Assembly (NCBI GenBank): GCA_020073375.1
Contig: JAIQFG010000052.1
Span: forward strand, 1-36,172
Direction of reading: 5' to 3'
DNA length: 36,172 nt
Origin: Terriglobia bacterium
GTDB lineage: Bacteria > Acidobacteriota > Terriglobia > Acidiferrales > UBA7541
Part shown: in pieces, positions 8,344 through 16,435 of the stretch
Position numbering within the stretch: position 1 is the stretch's first letter
Layout of the letters: the number at the start of each line of letters is the position of its first letter
The notes under the pieces: model-generated
Database searches by the model: none
Told to the model about the DNA's origin: nothing
What the model saw: the letters and a program-made list of their open reading frames with translations, nothing else
Translations under genes and position numbers: made by a program

Positions 8344-9369
8344 ATGGATGCCCTGTCGGAAATTCTGCAATCGGTGCAACTGGAAGGCGCGGTGTTTTAC
8401 AACGCCGAATTTACCGCGCCCTGGGGGTTCCGTTCGCCGCCGGCGTGCGATGTGGCGGCATTTCTCCGCAAGGGGCCCCGGCACGTCATCATCTATCACC
8501 TGCTGACATCGGGGCGCGCGCAAGGCGAGGTGGAGCACAGCGCGCATCGCGTTGACCTGGTTCCCGGGGACATCGTGGTGTTTCCGCACGGCGACGCGCA
8601 CATACTTTCCAATGGCTCACCTGCGCGCATCGTGGACAACGCCCTGCACTTGCAAGAAGTGTTCGCGCAGGGACTAACCTTGGCCCGCGACGGCGGGGGA
8701 GGTGAGAGCTCACGGTTCGTGTGCGGTTATATGGAATGCGACCCGCAATTGTGCAAAATGTTTCTGGGCGGATTGCCGCCGGTGTTCAAAGTGAATATCC
8801 GGAACGACGTCGGCGGGCAATGGCTCGAAAACTCCATTAAATTTTCAGCCGGAGAGGCCGGCGCTAACCGCGCCGGGAGCCACGCCGTGCTCGCGCGGCT
8901 GTCCGAAGCGCTTTTTGCGGAAACCATGCGCCGTTACATGTCGGATTTGCCGGAGCAGCAAACCGGCTGGTTTGCCGGGGCGCGCGATCCGGAAGTGGGC
9001 GCGGCGCTGGCGCACATGCACCGCGATCCGGACCATCCCTGGACGATTGCAAATCTTGCCCAGCGCGTGGGCGTGTCGCGCTCGGTGCTGGCCGAGCGGT
9101 TCCGGCATTTCCTGGGCGAGCCGCCGATGAAATATCTTTCCCGCTGGAGGCTGCAGCTGGCTGCACGGATGCTGGCTTCGACCAGCTTCAGCGTGGCCCG
9201 GATTTCCGGCGACGTCGGGTACGAATCCGAACCGGCGTTTAACCGGGCCTTCAAGCGGGAGTTTGGGACTCCGCCGGCAAGGTTTCGCATGAAGTCCCGA
9301 TCGGCACGGAAGGGCGCTTTTTCAGGCAACGGGAAAGGCGATGCGAAAGCCTCGGCTCCTTTGATTTAG
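8344..9369 (+). CDS. AraC-family transcriptional regulator with N-terminal cupin domain
   Basis: DNA-binding regulator of about 341 residues. The N-terminal half is a cupin-type ligand domain of the AraC_binding/cupin_6 kind (VPGDIVVFPHGDAHIL, then RFVCGYMECDPQLCKMFLGGLPPVFKV). The C-terminal half, from about residue 233, carries both AraC helix-turn-helices: WTIANLAQRVGVSRSVLAERF, then ISGDVGYESEPAFNRAFKREFGTPPARFR. The frame is open from 8284, but the ATG at 8344 is preferred because GGAG lies 5 bases upstream and homologous cupin domains begin close to this residue. It is divergent from the DinB-like gene, which is a likely target along with itself. The inducer is unknown. Confidence 0.88.
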   Translation: MDALSEILQSVQLEGAVFYNAEFTAPWGFRSPPACDVAAFLRKGPRHVIIYHLLTSGRAQGEVEHSAHRVDLVPGDIVVFPHGDAHILSNGSPARIVDNALHLQEVFAQGLTLARDGGGGESSRFVCGYMECDPQLCKMFLGGLPPVFKVNIRNDVGGQWLENSIKFSAGEAGANRAGSHAVLARLSEALFAETMRRYMSDLPEQQTGWFAGARDPEVGAALAHMHRDPDHPWTIANLAQRVGVSRSVLAERFRHFLGEPPMKYLSRWRLQLAARMLASTSFSVARISGDVGYESEPAFNRAFKREFGTPPARFRMKSRSARKGAFSGNGKGDAKASAPLI

Positions 9370-9577
9370 ACTGCGCCAGGGATTTTTTGAAAAACTGGCT
9401 TTCCGCTTTCAAGCGGCGCTATTCGGTGGATTCTGATCAATCGCGGGCACGCGTCCTCAACCCGAAACTTACTCTCCGCCACATTCTTTCCCAGCCATTT
9501 GTCCAGGTTTCGTCCTAGCCGATCGGCGGATGCGGTTGTGCGGCGGCTTATGGCATCTTTCCCTCGGAGGGTTGAAC

Positions 9578-10492
9578 ATGTCCACAGAATTGATTGAGCT
9601 ATCAAATGCGCTGGCGCAGGCGACCGAACGCGCTGCCGCGAGCGTGGTCGCGGTGCACACGGAGAGGCGAGGATCGTCCAGTGGAATCGTGTGGCGTTCC
9701 GGAGTGATTGTTACGTCAGAGCACGCGCTGCGCCGGGACGAGGAAATTCAAGTGACGCTGCCGAGTGGTCGCGTTGCGCCGGCCACGCTGGCGGGCCGCG
9801 ATCCCGCGACCGACATTGCCGTATTGAAATGCGCCGAGGCCGCCGGCGCAGCGCCCGAATTCGGCGACGCGGCCGCTGTGAAACCCGGGAGCATTGCACT
9901 GGTTGTCGGCCGCACGCGCGCCAGCGGTCCGGTGGCGGCCCTCGGAGTTGTCAGCCTGGTTGCACAGGAACGCCGAACCTGGACGGGCGCATCGCTCATC
10001 CCATACATCAGGCTGGACGCGGGCATGCAACCCACGGCCGTCGGCGGTGCGGTGATCGAGGCGCATGGAAAAATCGTGGGGCTGGCGACGCCGCGGTTTG
10101 CGCGATTCGGGGCCATTGCCGTGCCTGTCGCGTCCGTAAACCAATCGGTGGAGATCCTTCTGCAGAAGGGGCACATCCCGCGCGGATATCTGGGCGTGGG
10201 ATTGCAGCCGGTGCGTTTGCCGGATGCGCTTCGCGAAAAGCTTGCTTGGAATGAAAAAACCGCGGCGATCGTTATGGATGTGCATCCAGGAGGACCCGCG
10301 GACAAGGCGGGGTTGATTATTGGCGACATTATCGTCTCGCTTTCGGGCGAGGCGGTCACGCGACTCGAGGATATTCAGTCGCACCTGGGCGGCGACGCCA
10401 TCGACAAAACACTGGAGCTGAAATATGTTCGCGGCGGAGCGATCCACGAAGGGAGCATTGCAGTCGCGGAGCGCCCGCACGGAGGCGATTGA
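9578..10492 (+). CDS. Trypsin-like/PDZ protein with lost catalytic serine (pseudoprotease)
   Basis: A 304-residue protein with the HtrA/S1C layout: trypsin-like domain (about 20-190) and one PDZ domain (about 205-295; GYLGVGLQPV, then GGPADKAGLIIGDIIVSL). His49 (TSEHAL) and Asp79 (DPATDIAVLK) of the triad are recognisable, but the serine motif GNSGGP reads TAVGGA, with Val155 (GTC, 10040-10042) in the serine position. It should therefore be unable to cleave peptides and may act as a binding or regulatory partner. The ATG at 9578 has GGAGG 7 bases upstream; the frame is open from 9530. No signal peptide or membrane segment is present, which is unusual since HtrA proteins normally act in the envelope. 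One base separates it from the next gene, an active-looking paralogue. Confidence 0.85.
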   Translation: MSTELIELSNALAQATERAAASVVAVHTERRGSSSGIVWRSGVIVTSEHALRRDEEIQVTLPSGRVAPATLAGRDPATDIAVLKCAEAAGAAPEFGDAAAVKPGSIALVVGRTRASGPVAALGVVSLVAQERRTWTGASLIPYIRLDAGMQPTAVGGAVIEAHGKIVGLATPRFARFGAIAVPVASVNQSVEILLQKGHIPRGYLGVGLQPVRLPDALREKLAWNEKTAAIVMDVHPGGPADKAGLIIGDIIVSLSGEAVTRLEDIQSHLGGDAIDKTLELKYVRGGAIHEGSIAVAERPHGGD

Positions 10493-10493
10493 G

Positions 10494-11372
10494 ATGAGCG
10501 TAACGGGATTCGGTGAAATCGCGGAAAAGCTGCGCCGCTCCACGGTCCTCATCCAAGCAGGGGACCGCGGGGCCGGCTCGGGCGTGATCTGGACGAGCGA
10601 CGGGACGGTCATCACCAACGCGCACGTCGCGCGCAGCAGCCGGATGAGCCTGCAACTTTGGGACGGCCGCGAATTTCCGGCCACGGTCGCGTCGCGCGAT
10701 TCGCGCCGCGACCTTGCCGTGCTTCGGATCGGCGCGACGAACTTGCCCGCAGCCATGGTCGCCGATTCTTCACAGGTGCGGCCGGGTGAATTGGCCATCG
10801 CCATCGGCAATCCTCTCGGATTTGTCGGGGCGCTTACCACCGGAGTGATTCACGCTGTGGGCCCGCTGGCCGGGCTCGGAACGCGGTCGTGGGTGCAGGC
10901 CGATGTACGCCTGGCGCCCGGAAATTCCGGCGGGCCGCTCGCCGATGCGCGCGGCCGCGTGATCGGGATCAACACGATGGTTGCGGGCAGCCTTGCGCTT
11001 GCCGTGCCTAGCAAGATTGTTTTGGACTTTCTTGCCGCGGGTCCGTCCTCGGCATGGCTGGGCGTCACCATTCATCCGGTGCGAATTCCGCGAGCGAGTC
11101 CGGCGCGAAATAGCCGGCACAAAGTCGGGTTGATGATTCTCGATGTGGAACCGGGAGGTCCCGCGTCTTTTGCGTCCTTTTTGCCGGGGGATATTCTATT
11201 GGGGACGGAACAAAAAACGTTTTCGTCTGTCGAAGATCTGTCACAGGAATTGGAAGGCGCGGGCCCGCGCCTGCTGAGGCTGGAGTTCCTGCGCGGGGAC
11301 TACTCGCAGGTGCGACGCGTGACCGTGCAGCTGGGCATTCCGGATTCGCCAAGGAGTTCCGTGGCCGCGTGA
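10494..11372 (+). CDS. Trypsin-like/PDZ serine protease, HtrA-like, no export signal
   Basis: A 292-residue S1C-type serine protease with a complete triad: His44 (TNAHV), Asp73 (RRDLAVL) and Ser145 (APGNSGGPL). A PDZ domain follows (about 187-280; WLGVTIHPV, then VEPGGPASFASFLPGDILLG). The ATG at 10494 lies one base after the previous stop, with GGAGG 8 bases upstream inside the preceding gene. The frame extends upstream to 10425, but that start would overlap the neighbour and has no ribosome-binding site. No signal peptide or membrane anchor is seen, so cytosolic action is predicted, unlike DegP/DegS. The gene overlaps the next regulator by four bases (GTGA). Confidence 0.9.
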   Translation: MSVTGFGEIAEKLRRSTVLIQAGDRGAGSGVIWTSDGTVITNAHVARSSRMSLQLWDGREFPATVASRDSRRDLAVLRIGATNLPAAMVADSSQVRPGELAIAIGNPLGFVGALTTGVIHAVGPLAGLGTRSWVQADVRLAPGNSGGPLADARGRVIGINTMVAGSLALAVPSKIVLDFLAAGPSSAWLGVTIHPVRIPRASPARNSRHKVGLMILDVEPGGPASFASFLPGDILLGTEQKTFSSVEDLSQELEGAGPRLLRLEFLRGDYSQVRRVTVQLGIPDSPRSSVAA

Positions 11373-12007
11373 TCCGCGTTTTCATCGTCGCCGCTTCCTC
11401 GCTTGCGCGAACGGGCCTGCAAGGCCTGGTCGGGGCGCGCGAAATCGAAGTCGTCGGCAGCGCCACAAACCTGGAGTCCCTTGGAGGGCGATGGGCGGAC
11501 GCGGAAGCGGACGTCGTGCTGATCGATGCGGGCGGCGAACCATTGGAAGAGGCGGTTGAATCGCTTGCCGGGTTGCAACTTGCCTCGGAAGCCGCCCTCG
11601 TGATTCTTTCCGATCATGGCGAGCCAGGATCTTTGGGCGAAGCGTTGCGGGCAGGTGTCCGCGCGGTGCTTCCCGGCGATTCGCCGGCCACGCAGATTGT
11701 CGCGGCCCTGGAAGCCGTTGCGGCAGGACTGATTGTTGTGCATCCTGCTCAGGCCGGCGCCATGTTTCCGGCGGCGCGAGCGGCTTCGCGCACCGTCGCA
11801 GAGCTTGCCGAGCCGCTTACGCCTCGCGAGCGCGAAGTGCTGCAAATGCTTGCGAGCGGACTGGCGAACAAGGAGATTGCCGCGCGGCTGGCGATCTCCG
11901 AGCACACGGCAAAATTCCACGTCGCTTCGATCCTCGGGAAACTTGGCGCGGCAAGCCGCACCGAAGCCGTATCCATTGGAATTCGCCGCGGGCTTGTTCT
12001 TTTGTGA
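11369..12007 (+). CDS. LuxR/NarL-type response regulator with degenerate receiver
   Basis: A 212-residue regulator. The C-terminal half is a standard LuxR (GerE) helix-turn-helix: LTPREREVLQMLASGLANKE, then ISEHTAKFHVASILGKLGA. The N-terminal half has the receiver fold, but the acidic pair normally in the VDD-like motif after strand 1 is Ala8-Ala9, and the conserved lysine position is Pro102 (VLPGDS). The phospho-acceptor-like Asp53 (VLIDAGG) and Ser81 are kept. Normal Mg-dependent phosphorylation is therefore doubtful. The start is GTG at 11369, overlapping the protease TGA. No histidine kinase gene lies nearby. Translational coupling suggests it works with the protease pair. Confidence 0.87.
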   Translation: MIRVFIVAASSLARTGLQGLVGAREIEVVGSATNLESLGGRWADAEADVVLIDAGGEPLEEAVESLAGLQLASEAALVILSDHGEPGSLGEALRAGVRAVLPGDSPATQIVAALEAVAAGLIVVHPAQAGAMFPAARAASRTVAELAEPLTPREREVLQMLASGLANKEIAARLAISEHTAKFHVASILGKLGAASRTEAVSIGIRRGLVLL

Positions 12008-12054
12008 AATTGTGCTGGTTGCCTTGCGAGAGAATTGCCGCAAACACGTGTGAA

Positions 12055-14337
12055 TTACGCGGGCGCCATGGAAGAGGCCACCAGGGCCTGTCCCAGACTC
12101 AGCCCACCGTCTCCGGCTGGAACTTGAGTATGCGTGAACACTTGAAATCCGTTTGCCTCAAGATTCTGGAGCAGGTTCGTCAGCAGGATTTGATTTTGGA
12201 AGGTGCCGCCGCTCAGGCAGATTCGCTGCAAAGAAAAGTCTTCGCGAAGGCGCTCGGCCAGGCGCGACAGGATTTCGACCAAGCCTTGGTGGAATCGCAG
12301 TGAGATGGTTTCCACGCGGATGTGTTTTCTCAAATCCTCCGCGATGGCCTCGAACAGCGGGCGGACGCCGATTTGCCAGGCGTTGCCCTCGCGAGTCAAT
12401 GAAAAAGGGTAGGCGCCCGCATCCTTCGGCGCGGCCAGTGCCGCGGACTCTAACTCCATTGCGGCTTGCGCCTCGTACTCGACGGTCTCGCGCAACCCGA
12501 TGACGGCCGCGACGCCGTCGAACAGCCTTCCGCAACTTGAGGTCAGCGGGGAATTCACGCGGCGCTTCATCATTTGCAGCAACGTTTCCGTCTTTTGCCG
12601 ATCGAGTTTATTCGTGAAGGGAATGCCCAGGCCGAGGAAATCCGCGCCGAATGTGTGCGCCAGATAGCTGACCCCCATTCGCCACGGTTCGCGAATGGCC
12701 GCGGCGCCTCCGGGAAGAGGAACGTACCCAAAATGGCCGGCGCGCTCGAAGCCGTCATAACCGGTGACAAGCGCCTCGCCGCCCCACACCGCCCCATCGG
12801 AGCCGTAGCCGGTTCCGTCCAGAGCCAGTCCGATCACTTTTCCATCGATGCCGTTTTCCGCCATGCAACTGGCGATGTGCGCGTGGTGGTGCTGCACGCC
12901 CGCCAGGCGCACGCCGGATTGCGCCAGCGCCCATTGCGTCGACAAATAGCCAATATGCAAATCGTAGGCGATGATTTCCGGGCGGATTTCCAGGATTCTT
13001 TGCAAATGTTCCACGGCCTCGTGAAAGAAATCCAGGCCCTCGGAATTTTCCAGGTCGCCGATATGCTGGCTAAGGAACGCTTCGCGGCCTCGCGTCAGGC
13101 AAATCGTGTTTTTTAGTTCTCCGCCAACCGCGAGGATTGGCGGAACTTCCTTGTGCAATTCAAGCGGCTCAGGAACAAAGCCTCGCGAGCGGCGGAATTG
13201 GCGGACGCATCCGGCGATGGGCTTGACCACCGAATCGTCGCAACGCAATAGGATCTCGCGGTTGTGCACAAGGAAAGCGTCCGCGATTCCCGTAAGCCGC
13301 GCGGCCGCCTCGCAATTGTCGATCGCGATCGGCTCTTCGCTCAGGTTTCCGCTGGTCATGACCAGGGCGGGGAATTGCCCGGCCGCGAACAGAAGGTGAT
13401 GCAGGGGCGTGTATGGAAGAAAAAGGCCGAGATCGTGCTGGCCTGGAGCGACACCTTCGGCGATTGCAACTCCGGGCTTCCGAGGAAGCAAAACAATCGG
13501 ACGCCGGTGTGAGGCCAGAGCGTCCTTTGCCTGCGGCTCGATTTCGCAGAAGAATTCAGCCGCCTCCAGATCCGGGACCATGACGGCGAGGGGTTTGCCA
13601 AAGCGATGTTTGCGCCGGCGGAGCAGCTCCACGGCCGTGGCAATTGTGGCGTCGGCGGCCAGGTGAAATCCGCCAAGGCCTTTGACGGCGACAACCTCTC
13701 CACGGTGCAGGCGCGCGGCTGCTTCCTTCACCGGGTCCGGGCATTTCAGCGATTTTCCCTGAGTATCCCACAACTCCAATTGCGGGCCGCATTTCCAGCA
13801 GGCGCTCGGCTGCGCGTGAAATCGCCGGTCGCGCGGGGTTTCATATTCCGCGCGGCAGTCGCCGCACATGGGAAATACGGCCATGGATGTGCGTGGGCGG
13901 TCGTAGGGAATGTCCCGGACGATCGTGAAACGCGGGCCGCAGTTGGTGCAATTAATGAAAGGGTAGAGGTGGCGGCGGTTCGCAGGATCGAAAAGTTCCG
14001 CAAGGCAATCGTCGCAGACGGCGACGTCGGGTGAGATCAGGGTGCGAACCGCTTCGCCCGCATGGCTGCCGGCAATCCGGAACTCCTCATCGCCGTTGCA
14101 CGGAAGATCCTGAATCCGCAGGCCCAGGATGCGCGCGAGAGGAGGCGCCCCGGCGGGGAGTTGCGCGGAAAATTCCTCGACCATGTCGGCAGGGCCCTGA
14201 ATTTCGATGGTCACGCCCGCGGAAGTGTTGCAGATATTTCCGGTCAGGCCCCGTTCGATGGCCAGGCGGAAGACGTATGGCCGGAAACCGACGCCCTGCA
14301 CGATTCCCGTGACGCGGATCTCTCTGCGAATCTGCAT
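12055..14337 (-). CDS. hypF: Carbamoyltransferase HypF
   Basis: HypF turns carbamoyl phosphate into carbamoyl-AMP and passes the carboxamide to HypE, the source of the cyanide ligands of the [NiFe] site. The 760-residue length is normal. Domains in order: acylphosphatase (1-90, VQGVGFRPYVFRLA), two zinc fingers (Cys108/111/130/133 and Cys158/161/180/183), a YrdC-like domain (about 200-390, GEVVAVKGLGGFHLAADA) and a Kae1-like domain (about 400-760) with HHHAHIASCMAENG and LALDGTGYGSDGAVWGGE. It is the last gene of the hyp operon; the ATG at 14337 follows the hypB stop by 7 bases with no obvious Shine-Dalgarno, so translation is probably coupled. It converges on the LuxR-type gene with 47 bp between them. 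Confidence 0.97.
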   Translation of the reverse strand: MQIRREIRVTGIVQGVGFRPYVFRLAIERGLTGNICNTSAGVTIEIQGPADMVEEFSAQLPAGAPPLARILGLRIQDLPCNGDEEFRIAGSHAGEAVRTLISPDVAVCDDCLAELFDPANRRHLYPFINCTNCGPRFTIVRDIPYDRPRTSMAVFPMCGDCRAEYETPRDRRFHAQPSACWKCGPQLELWDTQGKSLKCPDPVKEAAARLHRGEVVAVKGLGGFHLAADATIATAVELLRRRKHRFGKPLAVMVPDLEAAEFFCEIEPQAKDALASHRRPIVLLPRKPGVAIAEGVAPGQHDLGLFLPYTPLHHLLFAAGQFPALVMTSGNLSEEPIAIDNCEAAARLTGIADAFLVHNREILLRCDDSVVKPIAGCVRQFRRSRGFVPEPLELHKEVPPILAVGGELKNTICLTRGREAFLSQHIGDLENSEGLDFFHEAVEHLQRILEIRPEIIAYDLHIGYLSTQWALAQSGVRLAGVQHHHAHIASCMAENGIDGKVIGLALDGTGYGSDGAVWGGEALVTGYDGFERAGHFGYVPLPGGAAAIREPWRMGVSYLAHTFGADFLGLGIPFTNKLDRQKTETLLQMMKRRVNSPLTSSCGRLFDGVAAVIGLRETVEYEAQAAMELESAALAAPKDAGAYPFSLTREGNAWQIGVRPLFEAIAEDLRKHIRVETISLRFHQGLVEILSRLAERLREDFSLQRICLSGGTFQNQILLTNLLQNLEANGFQVFTHTQVPAGDGGLSLGQALVASSMAPA

Positions 14338-14344
14338 GTGGCTA

Positions 14345-15025
14345 CTAGAAGGCGGCCGAGGCCGCGGGCTTGCGCGCTGCCGCGCGTTTTCGGCTCAACC
14401 AGGCGAGCCAATCCGTCAGGCCTTCCCGGTTCAGGCAACTGGTCCGGACAATTTCGATTCCCGCGTGGACCCGCCGCGCATTTTCCTCGGCGAGCGCAAT
14501 TTGAAAAGGCACGTACGGCAGAAGATCGGTCTTGTTCAGGATCATCAGTTCGGACTTGAAGAAAATGGAGGGATATTTCAGAGGCTTCTCTTCGCCTTCG
14601 GTCACGCTCAGGACCACGATTTTTGCAGCTTCCCCAAGGTCATAGCTGGATGGGCAAACCAAGTTCCCCACATTCTCGATGATCAGCAGGTCGATGTCTT
14701 CCAGGCGCCAATCGGCCAGCGCTTTCTCGATCATGCGCGCGTCGAGATGGCACGTTCCTCCCGTAGTGATTTGCTTGACGGGAAAGCCAAAGCGCGACAA
14801 GCGCTGCGCGTCGTTGTCGGTCTGGATATCGCCGGTCAGGACTGCGACGCACTCGCCGGGCGCGAAACTTTCGAGCGTGCGCTCGAGCAGCGTGGTCTTT
14901 CCCGAGCCGGGCGAACTGATCAGATTCAGGCAGAGGACGCCGTGTTCGGCGAAACGTGCGCGCAGCTCTTCCGCAATGCGCCCGTTTTCGTTCAGGACTT
15001 TACGCTCCAGCGGCACTCGTTCCAT
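14345..15025 (-). CDS. hypB: Hydrogenase nickel-insertion GTPase HypB
   Basis: GTPase that, with HypA, delivers nickel to the hydrogenase large subunit. The 226-residue protein has P-loop SSPGSGKTT (37-45), GDIQTDNDAQR (65-75), the metal-site motif TCHLDA (Cys92, His93), NLVCPSSYDLG (Cys124) and NKTD (164-167). The frame is open back to 15181, but the ATG at 15025 has a strong GGAGG 6 bases upstream. The start lies inside the 3' end of hypA (26-bp overlap). There is no N-terminal histidine-rich nickel store and no CxxCGC motif, so it is the minimal HypB type. Confidence 0.95.
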   Translation of the reverse strand: MERVPLERKVLNENGRIAEELRARFAEHGVLCLNLISSPGSGKTTLLERTLESFAPGECVAVLTGDIQTDNDAQRLSRFGFPVKQITTGGTCHLDARMIEKALADWRLEDIDLLIIENVGNLVCPSSYDLGEAAKIVVLSVTEGEEKPLKYPSIFFKSELMILNKTDLLPYVPFQIALAEENARRVHAGIEIVRTSCLNREGLTDWLAWLSRKRAAARKPAASAAF

Positions 15026-15365
15026 CTTCGACCTCCAAATAGGAAAGTTCCAGTTCATCCCCGGCTGCGAATTCGGAATCCGTTCCGCCGCACGCAGGGC
15101 ACCGCGCGCCCTCCATCGGCGCGGGGAAAATGGTTTGGCAGGCGCGGCAACGATGGCGGCGCGCGCAATACTCGATTTCAATCGCCAGCGGCGCGAGATC
15201 CGAATCGCACACCAAGGCCCCGAAGCAGAAGCTCATCGAGTCGGGATCGACGCCCGCAAGTTCCCCAATGCGCACGCCCACTTTGCAGATGTGGCCGTGG
15301 GGAAATCGCTGAGCTTCCGTGCGAACCGCCTCCAAAATCGAATTGGCAATTCCCATTTCGTGCAT
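15000..15365 (-). CDS. hypA: Hydrogenase maturation nickel metallochaperone HypA
   Basis: A 121-residue nickel-binding partner of HypB. It begins MHEMGIANSILEAV, with the His2-Glu3 pair of the nickel site. The structural zinc loop follows (Cys73, Cys76, Cys89, Cys92, as CRAC and CPAC). The ATG at 15365 is chosen because nickel binding in HypA needs the N-terminal MHE; AGGA lies 7 bases upstream. The longer frame to 15740 is only a read-through of hypE in another frame. It overlaps hypB by 26 bp. Confidence 0.95.
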   Translation of the reverse strand: MHEMGIANSILEAVRTEAQRFPHGHICKVGVRIGELAGVDPDSMSFCFGALVCDSDLAPLAIEIEYCARRHRCRACQTIFPAPMEGARCPACGGTDSEFAAGDELELSYLEVEDGTSAAGA

Positions 15366-15373
15366 CGAGTGTC

Positions 15374-16435
15374 CTAGCAGATGCGGGGCAGCTGATCCCC
15401 GGCCAGCAGATCCACGATTCGCGATGTGCCCAGGCGCGTGCGCATCGTCACCATGCCCGGATGCGCGTCCGTGACCGCTCCGATGATCCGTGCCTCGCGG
15501 CCCAGCGGATTTCGCCGCATCGTTTCCAATAGAGTTTCGGCGGCAGCGGGGCCGGCGATGGCGACGAGTTTTCCTTCGTTCGCGACGTACATCGGGTCCA
15601 GCCCCAGCATCTCGCATGCGCCCTGCACTTCCTCGCGGATCGGAATTGCGTCCTCCTGGAGCTGGATTCCCACGCGGGAACACGCGGCGATTTCGTTCAA
15701 GGAACTGGAAAGTCCGCCCCTGGTCGGATCGCGCAGGCACCGGATTTCGTTCGTCGCGCGCAGCATGTCGGCAACCAGCGTGTGCAGGGCCGCAGTGTCG
15801 CTTTCGATCGGGCTTTCAAACTCCAATCCTTCGCGCTGAGAGAGAATCGTGATGCCGTGATCCCCAATCGAGCCGCTGAGAATCACCGAATCGCCGGGCC
15901 GCGCCTGATTGGCGGATAGCCGCACTCCATCGGGAACAAGTCCGATTCCGGAAGTATTCACGAACAGGCCGTCTCCGCTGCCTTTTTCCACCACTTTCGT
16001 GTCCCCGGTGACGATTTGCACTCCGGCGCGAGCCGCCGCGCCGCTCACCGATTCTATGACCTTGCGCAGCACGTCCATCGGAAGCCCTTCTTCCAGAATG
16101 AATGCCAGACTCAGGAACAAGGGCGCCGCGCCGCCCATGGCAAGGTCGTTGACGGTTCCATTCACGGCCAGCGAGCCGATGTCGCCTCCCGGAAAAAACA
16201 GCGGCTTCACCACAAAAGTATCCGTCGTGAAGGCGAGGCGCAGGCCGTTGATTTCAACAACGGCCTGATCGTCCTGCCGCGCAAGAATGGGATTTTGGAA
16301 TGCGGGAAGGAGCAGGTCGCGTAGCAGATCCGCGCTCATTTTGCCCCCGCTGCCGTGGCCCAGCAGCACAGCGTCGCGAGCCGCGACGGGTACGGGGCAT
16401 GAAAATCCTGCGTCGAGTTCCATTTTATCCGCCAT
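15374..16435 (-). CDS. hypE: Carbamoyl dehydratase HypE
   Basis: HypE dehydrates the carbamoyl group received from HypF to a thiocyanate on its own C-terminal cysteine, which then supplies CN to the iron centre on HypC-HypD. The 353-residue protein has the AIR-synthase/PurM fold: LLGHGSGGKMSADLL, TDTFVVKPLFFPGGDIG, NGTVNDLAMGGA and RDPTRGGLSSSLNEIA. It ends in PRIC, and the last codon before TAG is the required cysteine. The ATG at 16435 overlaps the hypD stop by one base (TGATG), so the upstream extension to 16492 is rejected. Confidence 0.96.
   Translation of the reverse strand: MADKMELDAGFSCPVPVAARDAVLLGHGSGGKMSADLLRDLLLPAFQNPILARQDDQAVVEINGLRLAFTTDTFVVKPLFFPGGDIGSLAVNGTVNDLAMGGAAPLFLSLAFILEEGLPMDVLRKVIESVSGAAARAGVQIVTGDTKVVEKGSGDGLFVNTSGIGLVPDGVRLSANQARPGDSVILSGSIGDHGITILSQREGLEFESPIESDTAALHTLVADMLRATNEIRCLRDPTRGGLSSSLNEIAACSRVGIQLQEDAIPIREEVQGACEMLGLDPMYVANEGKLVAIAGPAAAETLLETMRRNPLGREARIIGAVTDAHPGMVTMRTRLGTSRIVDLLAGDQLPRIC

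Noticed and set aside
9578..11372. The two trypsin-like proteins as the hydrogenase maturation endopeptidase
   Set aside because: Those enzymes are the unrelated HybD/HyaD metalloprotein family; these are S1C serine protease-like proteins.
15000..15740. A 246-codon version of HypA
   Set aside because: The N-terminal half is hypE read in another frame; HypA must begin MHE for nickel binding, at 15365.
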